DNA of 19,735 nt, taken from an uncultured Methylocystaceae bacterium. GTDB lineage: Bacteria; Pseudomonadota; Alphaproteobacteria; Rhizobiales; Beijerinckiaceae. Location of the stretch: positions 1 to 19,735 of the forward strand of contig CAMFKC010000004.1 in NCBI GenBank assembly GCA_945956975.1, in the 5' to 3' direction. The notes under the pieces were generated by a model. That model was given only the letters and a program-made list of their open reading frames with translations. It searched no databases and was not told the origin of the DNA. A program made the translations under genes and the position numbers. Of the stretch, positions 1-7,048 are shown piece after piece. Positions within the stretch are counted from its first letter, which is position 1. Each line of letters opens with the position of its first letter.

Positions 1-79
1 CAGCCCTCGCCGCAGGCGATACCCAAGCGCTGGCAAAAAGAATCGCGAGCGTCGCCGCTCGGCGTAGACCTGCCCTCAT
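1..79 (-). CDS. Secreted protein, N-terminal fragment (cut by window edge)
   Basis: Only the first 26 codons lie in the window; the gene continues beyond the left edge. The ATG at 77-79 (read on the minus strand) follows a good ribosome binding site, GGAGG, about 7 bases upstream. The peptide begins MRAGLRRAATLAILF and ends in SPAARA. It has a positively charged N-terminus, a hydrophobic core around residues 8-19 and an Ala-x-Ala-like cleavage site, which is a textbook Sec signal peptide. The mature protein is not visible, so no function can be given. The gene lies on the same strand as the sulfatase-like gene, 142 bases further along, and could be its downstream operon partner. A periplasmic binding protein or a secreted enzyme would both fit. 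Confidence 0.6.
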   Translation of the reverse strand, partial: MRAGLRRAATLAILFASAWVSPAARA

Positions 80-112
80 TCCACCCTCCGTGCGCAGTCT
101 TGCCGCTGCGTG

Positions 113-130
113 GCGCTCCTCAGGGAGCGC
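113..130. repeat. Short perfect inverted repeat in intergenic gap
   Basis: GCGCTCC at 113-119 and GGAGCGC at 124-130 form a 7-bp stem around a TCAG loop. It lies between the sulfatase-like gene (stop at 222) and the secreted-protein start at 79. No T-run follows on either strand, so it is not a canonical intrinsic terminator. A weak terminator or an mRNA-stabilising hairpin is possible. The rest of 80-221 shows nothing recognisable. Confidence 0.3.
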
Positions 131-221
131 ATATGTCGGTCAAAATCGTCGCACGAAGAGATTTGGCCCGTCAATCGCAGCAGGGAGGTCGCAATCTGTC
201 CTGCTCAGGCTCGATTGCGGA

Positions 222-1847
222 TCAAAGGCCGTATTTGCGGCGCGCCTCTTCCACCTCGGTCTCGTCCCAATAGCCGATCAGGACGCCGCTCTTGAGTTGC
301 TGCGCAGAATTATAGCCTTCGATTTTCGCGTCCGGCGTCGTGATGCGGCTGTGGTCCGTCAGCGACCACTCGAGCAAAGCCTCGCGCATGCGCGCGCGCA
401 CAGCCTCGAAGGCGGGGTCGTCGCCGAGATCTGTAAATTCCTGCGGATCGGTCTCGAGATCGAACAGCATCGGGCGGAAGCCCGGAGCATGGATGTATTT
501 CCACCGACCGTCGAAGCACATGAACAGATGGCATTTGTCGACCGGCAGTCCGAGCGCGCCGCGCACGTCCTGCATCGAGTAGTCGTATTCCGAGAATACA
601 TGTGTGCGCCAGTGCGCCGGCGTCTCGCCACGCAGCCACGGCGCGATCGAGCGGCCTTCCAGAATGTGGCGCGGCGGCGTCCCGCCGAAATATTCGATGA
701 AAGTCGGCGCGAGGTCGATAGCTTCGACCAGCGCGTCGCAAACAGTCCCGCGCGTCGCATCGGCGGACGGCGAGGGATCGACAACGATCATCGGCGCCTT
801 GACCGAGACTTCATGAAACAGATCTTTTTCGCCGAGCCAATGGTCGCCGAGATAATCGCCGTGGTCCGCCGTGAAGACGATCAGCGTGCTCTCTTCCAGC
901 CCCTTGTCCCTCAAATGCTGGAAGAGAACGCCCAACTGGTCGTCGATCTGCTTGATCAGGCCCATGTAGGTTGGGATCACGCGTTCGCGAACCTCGTCGC
1001 GCGAGAAATTGCGGGACACGCGCAGGTTCATGAAGGCGCGATAGACCGGGTGAGCCTCGTTGCCGCGCTCGCTCTCGCTGCGCACGGCGGGCAGGATCTG
1101 CGTGGCGTCGAACATGTCGTGATAGGGCGCGGGCGCGATGTAGGGCCAGTGCGGCTTGATGTAGGAGAGATGCAGGCACCAGCTTTCGCCCTTGCCTTCC
1201 GCCTCATCGATGAACCGCATAGCTTCGCGCGTGGTCCAGGGCGTCTCGGTGTCCTCGTCCGGCGCGCGCGTCGGCTTGTCCGCGTGTGCAAGCAGCCAGC
1301 CGTTCTGCTGACGGCCATCCTTCGAAAGGCTTGAGTTGGCGAATGTCTCCCATGGATTGTCGCCTTCGTAGCCTTTGGCCTTGAGGTAATCGTTGAAGGG
1401 CGCGCTGCGGGCCTTCCGGCCGGCAGGATGCAGGCCGTCGTCGCGGTCGTAGGGCTCGAAGCCGCATTCGGATGCGAGAACGCCAATGGTCGAGCCGGGA
1501 TCGATCCCCAGCCGCTGCATGCCTTCATCGTCCGATGTCATATGCGTCTTGCCGACCAGCGCCGTGCGCACGCCGAGTTTGCGCAAATGGTCGCCGAGCG
1601 TGGGTTCGCCGATGCGCAGCGGAAAGCCGTTCCAGTTTGCCCCGTGGGAGCGCATGTAGCGGCCGGTGTAATAGCTCATGCGGGATGGGCCGCAGACGGG
1701 CGACTGCACATAGGCGCGCGTGAAGCGAACGCCGCGCGCCGCGAGAGCATCGATGTTCGGCGTCTTCAGGAAGGGATGGCCTGCGCAGCTGAGGTAATCG
1801 AACCTCAGTTGGTCGCACATGATGAAGAGCACGTTTTTCTTCGACAT
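222..1847 (-). CDS. Sulfatase / phosphonate monoester hydrolase-like enzyme
   Basis: This 541-residue alkaline-phosphatase-superfamily hydrolase would cleave sulfate or phosphonate/phosphate mono- or diesters. The nucleophile motif C-G-P-S-R lies at residues 52-56; Cys52 is expected to be oxidised to formylglycine by a maturase not in this window. Metal ligands are visible as D12-Q13 near the N-terminus and D328-H329 in the TADHGD segment. VGKTH (99-103) and KPH (231-233) are further conserved active-site blocks. The C-terminal part (SEYDYSMQDVRG, then WKYIHAPGFRPMLFDLETDP) resembles phosphonate monoester hydrolases more than classic arylsulfatases, so the substrate is uncertain. There is no signal peptide, so it should act in the cytoplasm. 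It is divergent from the MarR gene and probably controlled by the operator at 1899-1925. Its ribosome binding site is weak (GGGGG). Confidence 0.9.
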   Translation of the reverse strand: MSKKNVLFIMCDQLRFDYLSCAGHPFLKTPNIDALAARGVRFTRAYVQSPVCGPSRMSYYTGRYMRSHGANWNGFPLRIGEPTLGDHLRKLGVRTALVGKTHMTSDDEGMQRLGIDPGSTIGVLASECGFEPYDRDDGLHPAGRKARSAPFNDYLKAKGYEGDNPWETFANSSLSKDGRQQNGWLLAHADKPTRAPDEDTETPWTTREAMRFIDEAEGKGESWCLHLSYIKPHWPYIAPAPYHDMFDATQILPAVRSESERGNEAHPVYRAFMNLRVSRNFSRDEVRERVIPTYMGLIKQIDDQLGVLFQHLRDKGLEESTLIVFTADHGDYLGDHWLGEKDLFHEVSVKAPMIVVDPSPSADATRGTVCDALVEAIDLAPTFIEYFGGTPPRHILEGRSIAPWLRGETPAHWRTHVFSEYDYSMQDVRGALGLPVDKCHLFMCFDGRWKYIHAPGFRPMLFDLETDPQEFTDLGDDPAFEAVRARMREALLEWSLTDHSRITTPDAKIEGYNSAQQLKSGVLIGYWDETEVEEARRKYGL

Positions 1848-1898
1848 CAGGCCCCCGGTCGGGCGCTGCGCGGCGCCTCTTGACTCGCTTCGACATTA

Positions 1899-1933
1899 TG
1901 ACAAACTCAATCATTGATATTGTCAAGTTGTCA
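1899..1933. promoter_or_regulatory. Palindromic operator, probable MarR binding site
   Basis: Nested inverted repeats share one centre at 1912: TGACAA (1899-1904) pairs with TTGTCA (1920-1925), and TCAAT (1907-1911) pairs with ATTGA (1913-1917). This gives 11 of 13 possible base pairs across 27 bp. A further TTGTCA half-site follows at 1928-1933. It sits in the divergent gap between the sulfatase-like gene and marR, in an AT-rich patch of an otherwise GC-rich region. Its end is only 13 bases from the marR start. MarR dimers typically bind palindromes of this kind and autoregulate. No clean -35/-10 pair could be assigned. Confidence 0.65.
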
Positions 1934-1938
1934 GATCG

Positions 1939-2517
1939 ATGCCGCACAGTTCCGACAATCAATCTGGTCTGGTTACCGCGCCGCGTGATATTCGCGACAT
2001 GCTGATGTACCGGTTGACTCGGCTCGCCACGATCGGAGAGCGGACGGGACAATTGCGCATCTCGCGCAAATTCGGTCTCAATGTCGGCGAATGGCGAGCG
2101 CTCGGCGCAATTCATGCGCTGGCGCCGGTCACGCTTGCCGGCCTTGCGCGCGAACTGTACCTCGACAAGGGGCAACTCAGCCGCACCGTCTCCAGCCTGA
2201 TCGACGCGCGTTTCGTGTCCCACCGCGCCAACGCCAGCGACCGCCGCCAGGCTCTTTACGAAACCACCGCGGAAGGGCGTCGGCTCCATGATCGTGTGCT
2301 CGCCTTCGTCGCCGTGCGCAATGAGCGCTTGATGAGCGCGCTGAGCCATCGGGAGCAGGCAGGCCTGTTTCGTTTGCTCGACAAGCTCGACCGGACATTC
2401 GCGGAATCGCATGACGAAATCTTCAGCGCGCAGGCGCTCGCCACGGCGCGCGAGACCGCTGTCCAAGCGCGAACGCGCAGGACTTATCGCGCTGCGGCGC
2501 GCGCTGCAGGAGCGTAG
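1939..2517 (+). CDS. MarR-family transcriptional regulator
   Basis: This 192-residue winged helix-turn-helix protein probably acts as a ligand-responsive repressor. The DNA-binding part spans about residues 50-110: the helix-turn-helix is around LAGLARELYLDKGQLSRTV and the wing is ASDRRQALYETT, containing the D-R-R signature. N- and C-terminal helices would form the dimer interface, and the tail (165-192) is Ala/Arg-rich and not distinctive. The gene is divergent from the sulfatase-like gene and points into the TTT transporter genes, starting 61 bases before them, so it may be co-transcribed with them. The start at 1939 lacks a recognisable ribosome binding site and lies 13 bases from the operator, so the mRNA may be nearly leaderless. 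In-frame ATGs at 1999 and 2005 are alternatives but also lack a strong site. Confidence 0.92.
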   Translation: MPHSSDNQSGLVTAPRDIRDMLMYRLTRLATIGERTGQLRISRKFGLNVGEWRALGAIHALAPVTLAGLARELYLDKGQLSRTVSSLIDARFVSHRANASDRRQALYETTAEGRRLHDRVLAFVAVRNERLMSALSHREQAGLFRLLDKLDRTFAESHDEIFSAQALATARETAVQARTRRTYRAAARAAGA

Positions 2518-2578
2518 CCGGGTTTTGATCGCCTGACCGGCCGGATGAAGAGCCTGGCGGGCGTTGAGGGAGGGAGAG

Positions 2579-3541
2579 ATGGATAGACGCGACTTCATCA
2601 TCGGTGGCGCTGCCGCGGTGTGCGCCTTCTCGGGCAGATCGGCGCTGGCGGCCGAGACCCTGATCAGGTTCATCTACCCCTATGCGCCCGGCAGCGGCGG
2701 CGACGTGCTGGTGCGTGTTCTGGCGGACGATCTGCAGAAGAAGCTCGGCCTGTCTGCGATCGTTGACAACAAGCCCGGCGCGGATGGCCGCATCGGCGTC
2801 CGGGAGGTCAAGCACGCCGACCCGGACGGCAATACTTTGCTGTTCACGCCTTTCGGCACGATGGTTCTCTTTCCCACCGTGTTCAAGAATCTGCCTTACG
2901 ACGCCTTTGCGGATTTCGCGCCGGTGACGCAGGCCCTGACGTTCGACTTCGGACTGGCCGCAGGACCGATGTCCGGCGCAAAATCGTTGGCCGAACTCAC
3001 GGATTGGCTGAAGAAGAACCCCGACAAGGGCAACGTTGGAATGCCCGGCCTTGGCGCGCTGCCGCATCTCCTTCCGCTGAAATACGCGGCGGACGCGGGC
3101 GTGAAGCTTCAGGCCATCGCCTATAAAGGAACTGCGCCTGCGCTGACAGCCGCTATGGCAGGTGAGACCGCGCTCGTCAGTGCGCCCCTCGCCGACCTGA
3201 TAGCGCAGCACAAGGCTGGCGCGATCCGTCTGCTGGCGACGTCCGGCAAGACGCGTTCGCCCTATCTTCCGGACGTGCCGACCTATGGCGAGCAGGGCTT
3301 CAATATCGAAGGCTCCGGCTGGTACGGCGTTTTCGCGCCGGCCAAGACGCCGCGGGATGCGATCGCGAAGATGAATAAGGCGCTGGTCGAGGCCATTCAT
3401 TCCGACTCGTTCAAGGATCGCGCAAAATCGGTGTTCCTCACGGCGACCGGAACAAGCCCCGAAGAACTCGGCGCGATCCAGAAAGCCGATTATGAGCGCT
3501 GGAAGCCCGTGATCGAAGCTGCCGGCCTCGCAGGAAAATAG
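2579..3541 (+). CDS. tctC: TTT transporter periplasmic receptor (Bug/TctC family)
   Basis: This 320-residue solute receptor of a tripartite tricarboxylate transporter should bind a small organic anion in the periplasm and deliver it to TctAB. The ATG at 2579 follows a strong GAGGGAGGGAG site; a TTG further upstream is less likely. The signal peptide (1-25) starts MDRRDFIIGG and ends SALA. The paired arginines before a Phe make Tat export possible. The mature protein carries the Bug hallmark YAPGSGGDVLVRVLADDL, followed by VDNKPGADGRIG (62-73), which in the family builds the ligand pocket together with later loops. LPDVPTYGEQGF near residue 240 is also typical. The ligand cannot be read from sequence; the neighbouring hydrolase suggests a sulfated or phosphonated compound. 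Confidence 0.92.
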   Translation: MDRRDFIIGGAAAVCAFSGRSALAAETLIRFIYPYAPGSGGDVLVRVLADDLQKKLGLSAIVDNKPGADGRIGVREVKHADPDGNTLLFTPFGTMVLFPTVFKNLPYDAFADFAPVTQALTFDFGLAAGPMSGAKSLAELTDWLKKNPDKGNVGMPGLGALPHLLPLKYAADAGVKLQAIAYKGTAPALTAAMAGETALVSAPLADLIAQHKAGAIRLLATSGKTRSPYLPDVPTYGEQGFNIEGSGWYGVFAPAKTPRDAIAKMNKALVEAIHSDSFKDRAKSVFLTATGTSPEELGAIQKADYERWKPVIEAAGLAGK

Positions 3542-3591
3542 CAGGGCTCAACCCAAGCCGGCGCGGGCCGCGGCAGGTCAGGCAGGTCTCC

Positions 3592-4074
3592 ATGCTCAGG
3601 GCAATCGACCGACAACGCGACTTCTACGCAGGCGGCGTGATGATTCTCGTCGGGGCCGTCGCAGGCTATGTCGCGACAACATACGACCTTGGATCGCTCG
3701 CCGACATGGGACCGGGGTTCTTTCCCCTCGTTCTCAGCGTCCTCATCGCAGGCCTCGGCGTCGCCATCGTGGCCGGCGCCGGCCGCGCGCCCGGGCCGGA
3801 GGTGGCCGGACCGATGGCGCATGCGCATCGCACCGGCGCGGATCTGCGCGGCTGGATCGCCATTTTCTCGGGGGTCGTCGCCTTCATCGTCCTGGCGAAC
3901 TACGGAGGCATGGCGCCCGCAACTTTCGCCTGCGTGTTCGTGGCGGCTATGGGCGACCGCCGCAATGGCTGGAAGATATCCGCGCTTCTCGCGCTCGGCG
4001 TCACGATCTTCGCCGTCCTCGTCCTGGCGCTCGGCCTGCGCGTGCAGATGCCGATCCTGAAGGGATGGTTCTGA
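3592..4074 (+). CDS. tctB: TTT transporter small membrane subunit (TctB family)
   Basis: This 160-residue inner-membrane protein is the poorly conserved small subunit of the TTT system. Hydrophobic segments lie at about residues 12-30, 45-63, 87-103, 107-121 and 129-148. The family-typical MGPGFFPLVLSV (39-50) precedes the second helix. The loop between helices 2 and 3 (about 64-86) is rich in Gly, Pro and His. It lies 50 bases after the receptor gene, and its TGA overlaps the likely ATG of tctA (TGATG), indicating translational coupling and subunit stoichiometry. Only a modest ribosome binding site (GGCAGG) is visible. Identification rests on size, topology, the GPGFFP motif and gene order. 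Confidence 0.88.
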   Translation: MLRAIDRQRDFYAGGVMILVGAVAGYVATTYDLGSLADMGPGFFPLVLSVLIAGLGVAIVAGAGRAPGPEVAGPMAHAHRTGADLRGWIAIFSGVVAFIVLANYGGMAPATFACVFVAAMGDRRNGWKISALLALGVTIFAVLVLALGLRVQMPILKGWF

Positions 4075-5600
4075 TGCTCTGGACCAGCTTCGCCGATCTC
4101 GCGCACGGCTTCGAAGTCGCCTTGCAGCCGCACAATCTGCTTTATTGCCTGATCGGCGTGCTGATCGGCAATCTCGTTGGCGTGCTGCCAGGCATGGGCG
4201 TTTTGTCTGCCGTGTCGATCCTGCTGCCGCTCACCTTCGGCATGAAGCCGGTCGCAGCGATCCTGATGATCTCCGGCATCTTCTACGGCGCCCAATATGG
4301 CGGCGCGATCTGCTCGATTCTCCTGAATCTGCCTTCGCATCCGCCGCACGCCGTCACCTGTCTCGATGGTTATCCGCTGACTCAGCAAGGCAAGGGCGGC
4401 GTCGCGCTGGGCGTCACCATGATGGGCGCGGTTTTCGGCGCAGCCTTTGGCATCCTGCAGATGATGTTTCTTGCGCCCTACATCGCGAAGGTCGCCTTCT
4501 CATTCCAGGCGGCGGAAATCTGTTCGCTGATGCTGCTCGGCCTGCTCGCGGGATCGACGCTGGCGAAGGGCTCCCCGCTCAAGGGAGTCGCCATGACCGC
4601 CTTCGGCATGCTGCTCGGCCTCGTCGGAACGGACACGGCGACGAGCGTGGAACGCTACACCTTCGGGCGCTTCGAACTCGCCGACGGCATCGAACTCGTT
4701 GCTCTGGCGCTCGGCCTGTTCGGTATCGCGGAATTCCTGCGCGGCGTGAACAATGTCGCGCCGGTCAACACCGGCTATACAAAGTTGAGATTTCGCGACA
4801 TGCGGCCATCGAAGGCCGAGATGAAGGAGGCGGCTTTCCCGATCCTGCGCGGCACGCTGGTCGGGTCGCTGTGCTCGCTCATCCCCGGCACCGGACCGGT
4901 CATCGCCTCCTTCATCGCCTACGCGACGGAAAAAAAGGTTTCGAAGACGCCCGAGAAATTCGGCCATGGCGCCATAGCAGGCGTCGCCGCGCCCGAGGCG
5001 TCGACGCATTCGTCCATCCAGGGCGATTTCATTCCCACGATGTCGCTGGGCATTCCCGGCGATGCCGCCATGGCGCTGCTGCTCGGCGCGCTCATCATCC
5101 ACAATGTAACGCCTGGCCCTCGTCTGATCGTCGAACACCCCGACATCTTCTGGGGGCTGATCGCGAGCTTCTGGATCGGCAATCTTATTCTCGTATTCCT
5201 GAACGTGCCGATGATCGGCGTCTGGGTGCGGTTGTTGACCGTCCCCTATCGCTATCTCTATCCGACAGCGCTTTTTTTCATCTGCATCGGCGTCTTCGCC
5301 ACACGCAATTCGCTGTTCGACGTCGGTGTGACGCTTGCGATCGGCCTGTTCGGCTATCTGCTGCTTCTGCTGCGCTTCGAGCCGGCGCCCATGCTGCTCG
5401 GCTTCGTCCTGGGGCCGCGGTTCGAGGAGAATTTCCGGCGCGCGCTCAAGATCGCGCAAGGCGACCTCACGACGTTCGTCGATCGGCCAATCAGCGCCTT
5501 CTTTCTCGCAATATGCCTTCTGCTCGTTGGCGTCCAGATCGTCGCGCGCATTCGGAAGACGCGCGCGCCGGTCAGACTTGCATCGACGGCCTTCGACTGA
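4074..5600 (+). CDS. tctA: TTT transporter large membrane subunit (TctA family)
   Basis: This protein of about 508 residues is the permease of the TTT system and carries 11-12 hydrophobic segments. Family motifs are clear: GNLVGVLPGMG (32-42), SGIFYGAQYGG (67-77), LDGYPL (97-102), LIPGTGPVIASFIAYATEKK, GVAAPEAST and SLGIPGDAAMALLLGAL. I chose the ATG at 4074, which overlaps the tctB stop and has GAAGGG nine bases upstream. The ATG at 4065 would have its ribosome binding site directly abutting it. In the first half the usual N-x-P-G segment reads NLPSHPPHAVT (85-95), so the Gly after Pro is Ser, next to a His. This is an unusual variant that may affect specificity. It probably imports an organic anion using an ion gradient. 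Confidence 0.93.
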   Translation: MLWTSFADLAHGFEVALQPHNLLYCLIGVLIGNLVGVLPGMGVLSAVSILLPLTFGMKPVAAILMISGIFYGAQYGGAICSILLNLPSHPPHAVTCLDGYPLTQQGKGGVALGVTMMGAVFGAAFGILQMMFLAPYIAKVAFSFQAAEICSLMLLGLLAGSTLAKGSPLKGVAMTAFGMLLGLVGTDTATSVERYTFGRFELADGIELVALALGLFGIAEFLRGVNNVAPVNTGYTKLRFRDMRPSKAEMKEAAFPILRGTLVGSLCSLIPGTGPVIASFIAYATEKKVSKTPEKFGHGAIAGVAAPEASTHSSIQGDFIPTMSLGIPGDAAMALLLGALIIHNVTPGPRLIVEHPDIFWGLIASFWIGNLILVFLNVPMIGVWVRLLTVPYRYLYPTALFFICIGVFATRNSLFDVGVTLAIGLFGYLLLLLRFEPAPMLLGFVLGPRFEENFRRALKIAQGDLTTFVDRPISAFFLAICLLLVGVQIVARIRKTRAPVRLASTAFD

Positions 5601-5622
5601 CTAAGTCGCTCTCGGGCCCGTG

Positions 5623-5637
5623 AGACGCGGAGCGTCT
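5623..5637. repeat. Hairpin between convergent genes
   Basis: AGACGC (5623-5628) and GCGTCT (5632-5637) form a perfect 6-bp stem with a GGA loop, in the 38-base gap between the converging tctA and HtrA genes. CGGGCCCG lies just before it. The position suits a bidirectional transcription stop, but there is no T-run, so an intrinsic terminator is not proven. Confidence 0.35.
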
Positions 5638-5638
5638 G

Positions 5639-6952
5639 CTACTCGGAGATCGCTACATCGACCCATCGATCGCCGCCGGACCCCGACACCAAAAGCAATG
5701 CGGATGTCTTACCCTTGCGATTGAACAAATCATCGATCACGCCGCCCATCTCGGCCATGGTCTTGACATTGTCCGTCCCGACGCGTTTGACCACGTCCCC
5801 TTCGCGCAGACCGGCGCTCCACGCGACAGACCGTTCGACGATGGACTTGACCAGCGGCCCTTCGGGCGTGTCGACGAAGGCGACCCCAAAGTCCGCATAG
5901 TCGTTGAGTTTCGGCGGCGCATCCATGCGCGATTCCCAAATTTCGCGCGGCCATTCGCCGATCGCGACCGGCAGCGCCATCTTCGCGCCGTGGCGATAGA
6001 GTTGCATCGGCAGCGTCTGGCCCATGGAATGGGCGACCGCGCGGTTGAGCGAAGAGGTGCCCTCGATGGGCCGGTCGCCGAGCTTTACCAGAATGTCGCC
6101 GACTTCGAGCTTCGCCCGCGCGGCAGGTCCGTTTGCGGTCAGGGCGGAAACGATGACGCCCTTGTCGACGGGAACGCCGGCTGCCCGCCCCATCTGCGGC
6201 GTGAGAGTTTGTCCGGTGACGCCGAGCCAGCCGAAATTCGGCTTGCCGAACTTCAGCACATTGTCGACTAGGAACTTGACGTCGTTGATCGGAATCGAGA
6301 AGCCGATGCCGATCGATCCGCCCTTGTTGCGCGTATAGATCGCCTGGTTCACGCCGATCACTTCACCGTCCATATTGTAAAGCGGACCGCCGGAATTGCC
6401 CTGGTTGATCGCAGCGTCTGTCTGAATCAGATCGTCATAGGCGGACAGGCCTGCCTGCCGATGGAAGGCGCTGATCACGCCCGCGGATACGGAACTGGAA
6501 AAGCCCAGTGGATTGCCGACGGCGACGACGTTCTGACCGATCCGCAGCTTCGTGCTGTCGCCCAATTTTGCGCTCGGCAGCGGGCGTCCCATATCGACCT
6601 TCAGAAGCGCGATATCGAAGGTCAACGCCTTGCCGACGAGCTTCGCCGGCACATGTTCGCCGCTCGCAAGCGTCACGAAAATCGAATAGGCGCCGTCGAC
6701 CACGTGGCGGTTGGTGACGATCAGGCCGTTGGGGTCGACGATAAATCCCGACCCGACCTCGTCCTGGATCAGCGTCGTCTTGCCGGCCGGCATGCCGCTA
6801 TCGGGTTCGGCCTTGGCGACCCCGCGCGTATAGATGTCCACGAATGCGGGCATGACAGCGGCCGAAAGATCCTCGACCTTCTTGAACTCCGCGTGCGCCT
6901 GGGTCGATGCAATGCCCGCACAGAGCGCGAGGGCGACGGCGGTCCTGGCCAT
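5639..6952 (-). CDS. Periplasmic HtrA/Deg-family serine protease with two PDZ domains
   Basis: This 437-residue S1C serine protease probably degrades or chaperones misfolded envelope proteins. Counting from MARTAVALAL, a signal peptide spans about residues 1-21 and ends TQAHA. The trypsin-like domain follows, with the triad His83 (VTNRHVV), Asp113 (FDIALLKVD) and Ser187 (QGNSGGP), all intact. PDZ1 covers about 240-330 (GWLGVTGQTLT, later GDILVKLGDRPI) and PDZ2 about 355-437 (FGVAFVDTPEGPLVKSI, GDVVKRVG). I preferred the ATG at 6952 over the one three codons upstream (6961), because the latter would put Glu-Asp at the start of the signal peptide. Both have AAGGG-type sites in range. It appears monocistronic and converges with tctA. 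Which paralogue it is (DegP, DegQ or other) cannot be told. Confidence 0.92.
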   Translation of the reverse strand: MARTAVALALCAGIASTQAHAEFKKVEDLSAAVMPAFVDIYTRGVAKAEPDSGMPAGKTTLIQDEVGSGFIVDPNGLIVTNRHVVDGAYSIFVTLASGEHVPAKLVGKALTFDIALLKVDMGRPLPSAKLGDSTKLRIGQNVVAVGNPLGFSSSVSAGVISAFHRQAGLSAYDDLIQTDAAINQGNSGGPLYNMDGEVIGVNQAIYTRNKGGSIGIGFSIPINDVKFLVDNVLKFGKPNFGWLGVTGQTLTPQMGRAAGVPVDKGVIVSALTANGPAARAKLEVGDILVKLGDRPIEGTSSLNRAVAHSMGQTLPMQLYRHGAKMALPVAIGEWPREIWESRMDAPPKLNDYADFGVAFVDTPEGPLVKSIVERSVAWSAGLREGDVVKRVGTDNVKTMAEMGGVIDDLFNRKGKTSALLLVSGSGGDRWVDVAISE

Positions 6953-7048
6953 GTCTTCCATCCCTTCCCTTGGGCGCCGTCATGTCAAATGAGGCGTGGC
7001 GAACTATTCATAAGGTTTGCAGCGCATGGCGTCGAGCGGTCGTCTGAT

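Noticed and set aside
113..130. Hairpin after the sulfatase-like gene as an intrinsic terminator
   Set aside because: A 7-bp stem but no T-run on either strand, so it is listed only as an inverted repeat.
90..1334. Long plus-strand open frame opposite the sulfatase-like gene
   Set aside because: It is antisense to a gene with intact active-site motifs, is Arg/Ala/His-rich with no domain, and has no ribosome binding site. It is a GC-rich shadow frame.
2423..3400. Minus-strand open frame opposite the TTT receptor
   Set aside because: Antisense to a well-supported Bug-family gene, with shadow-like composition.
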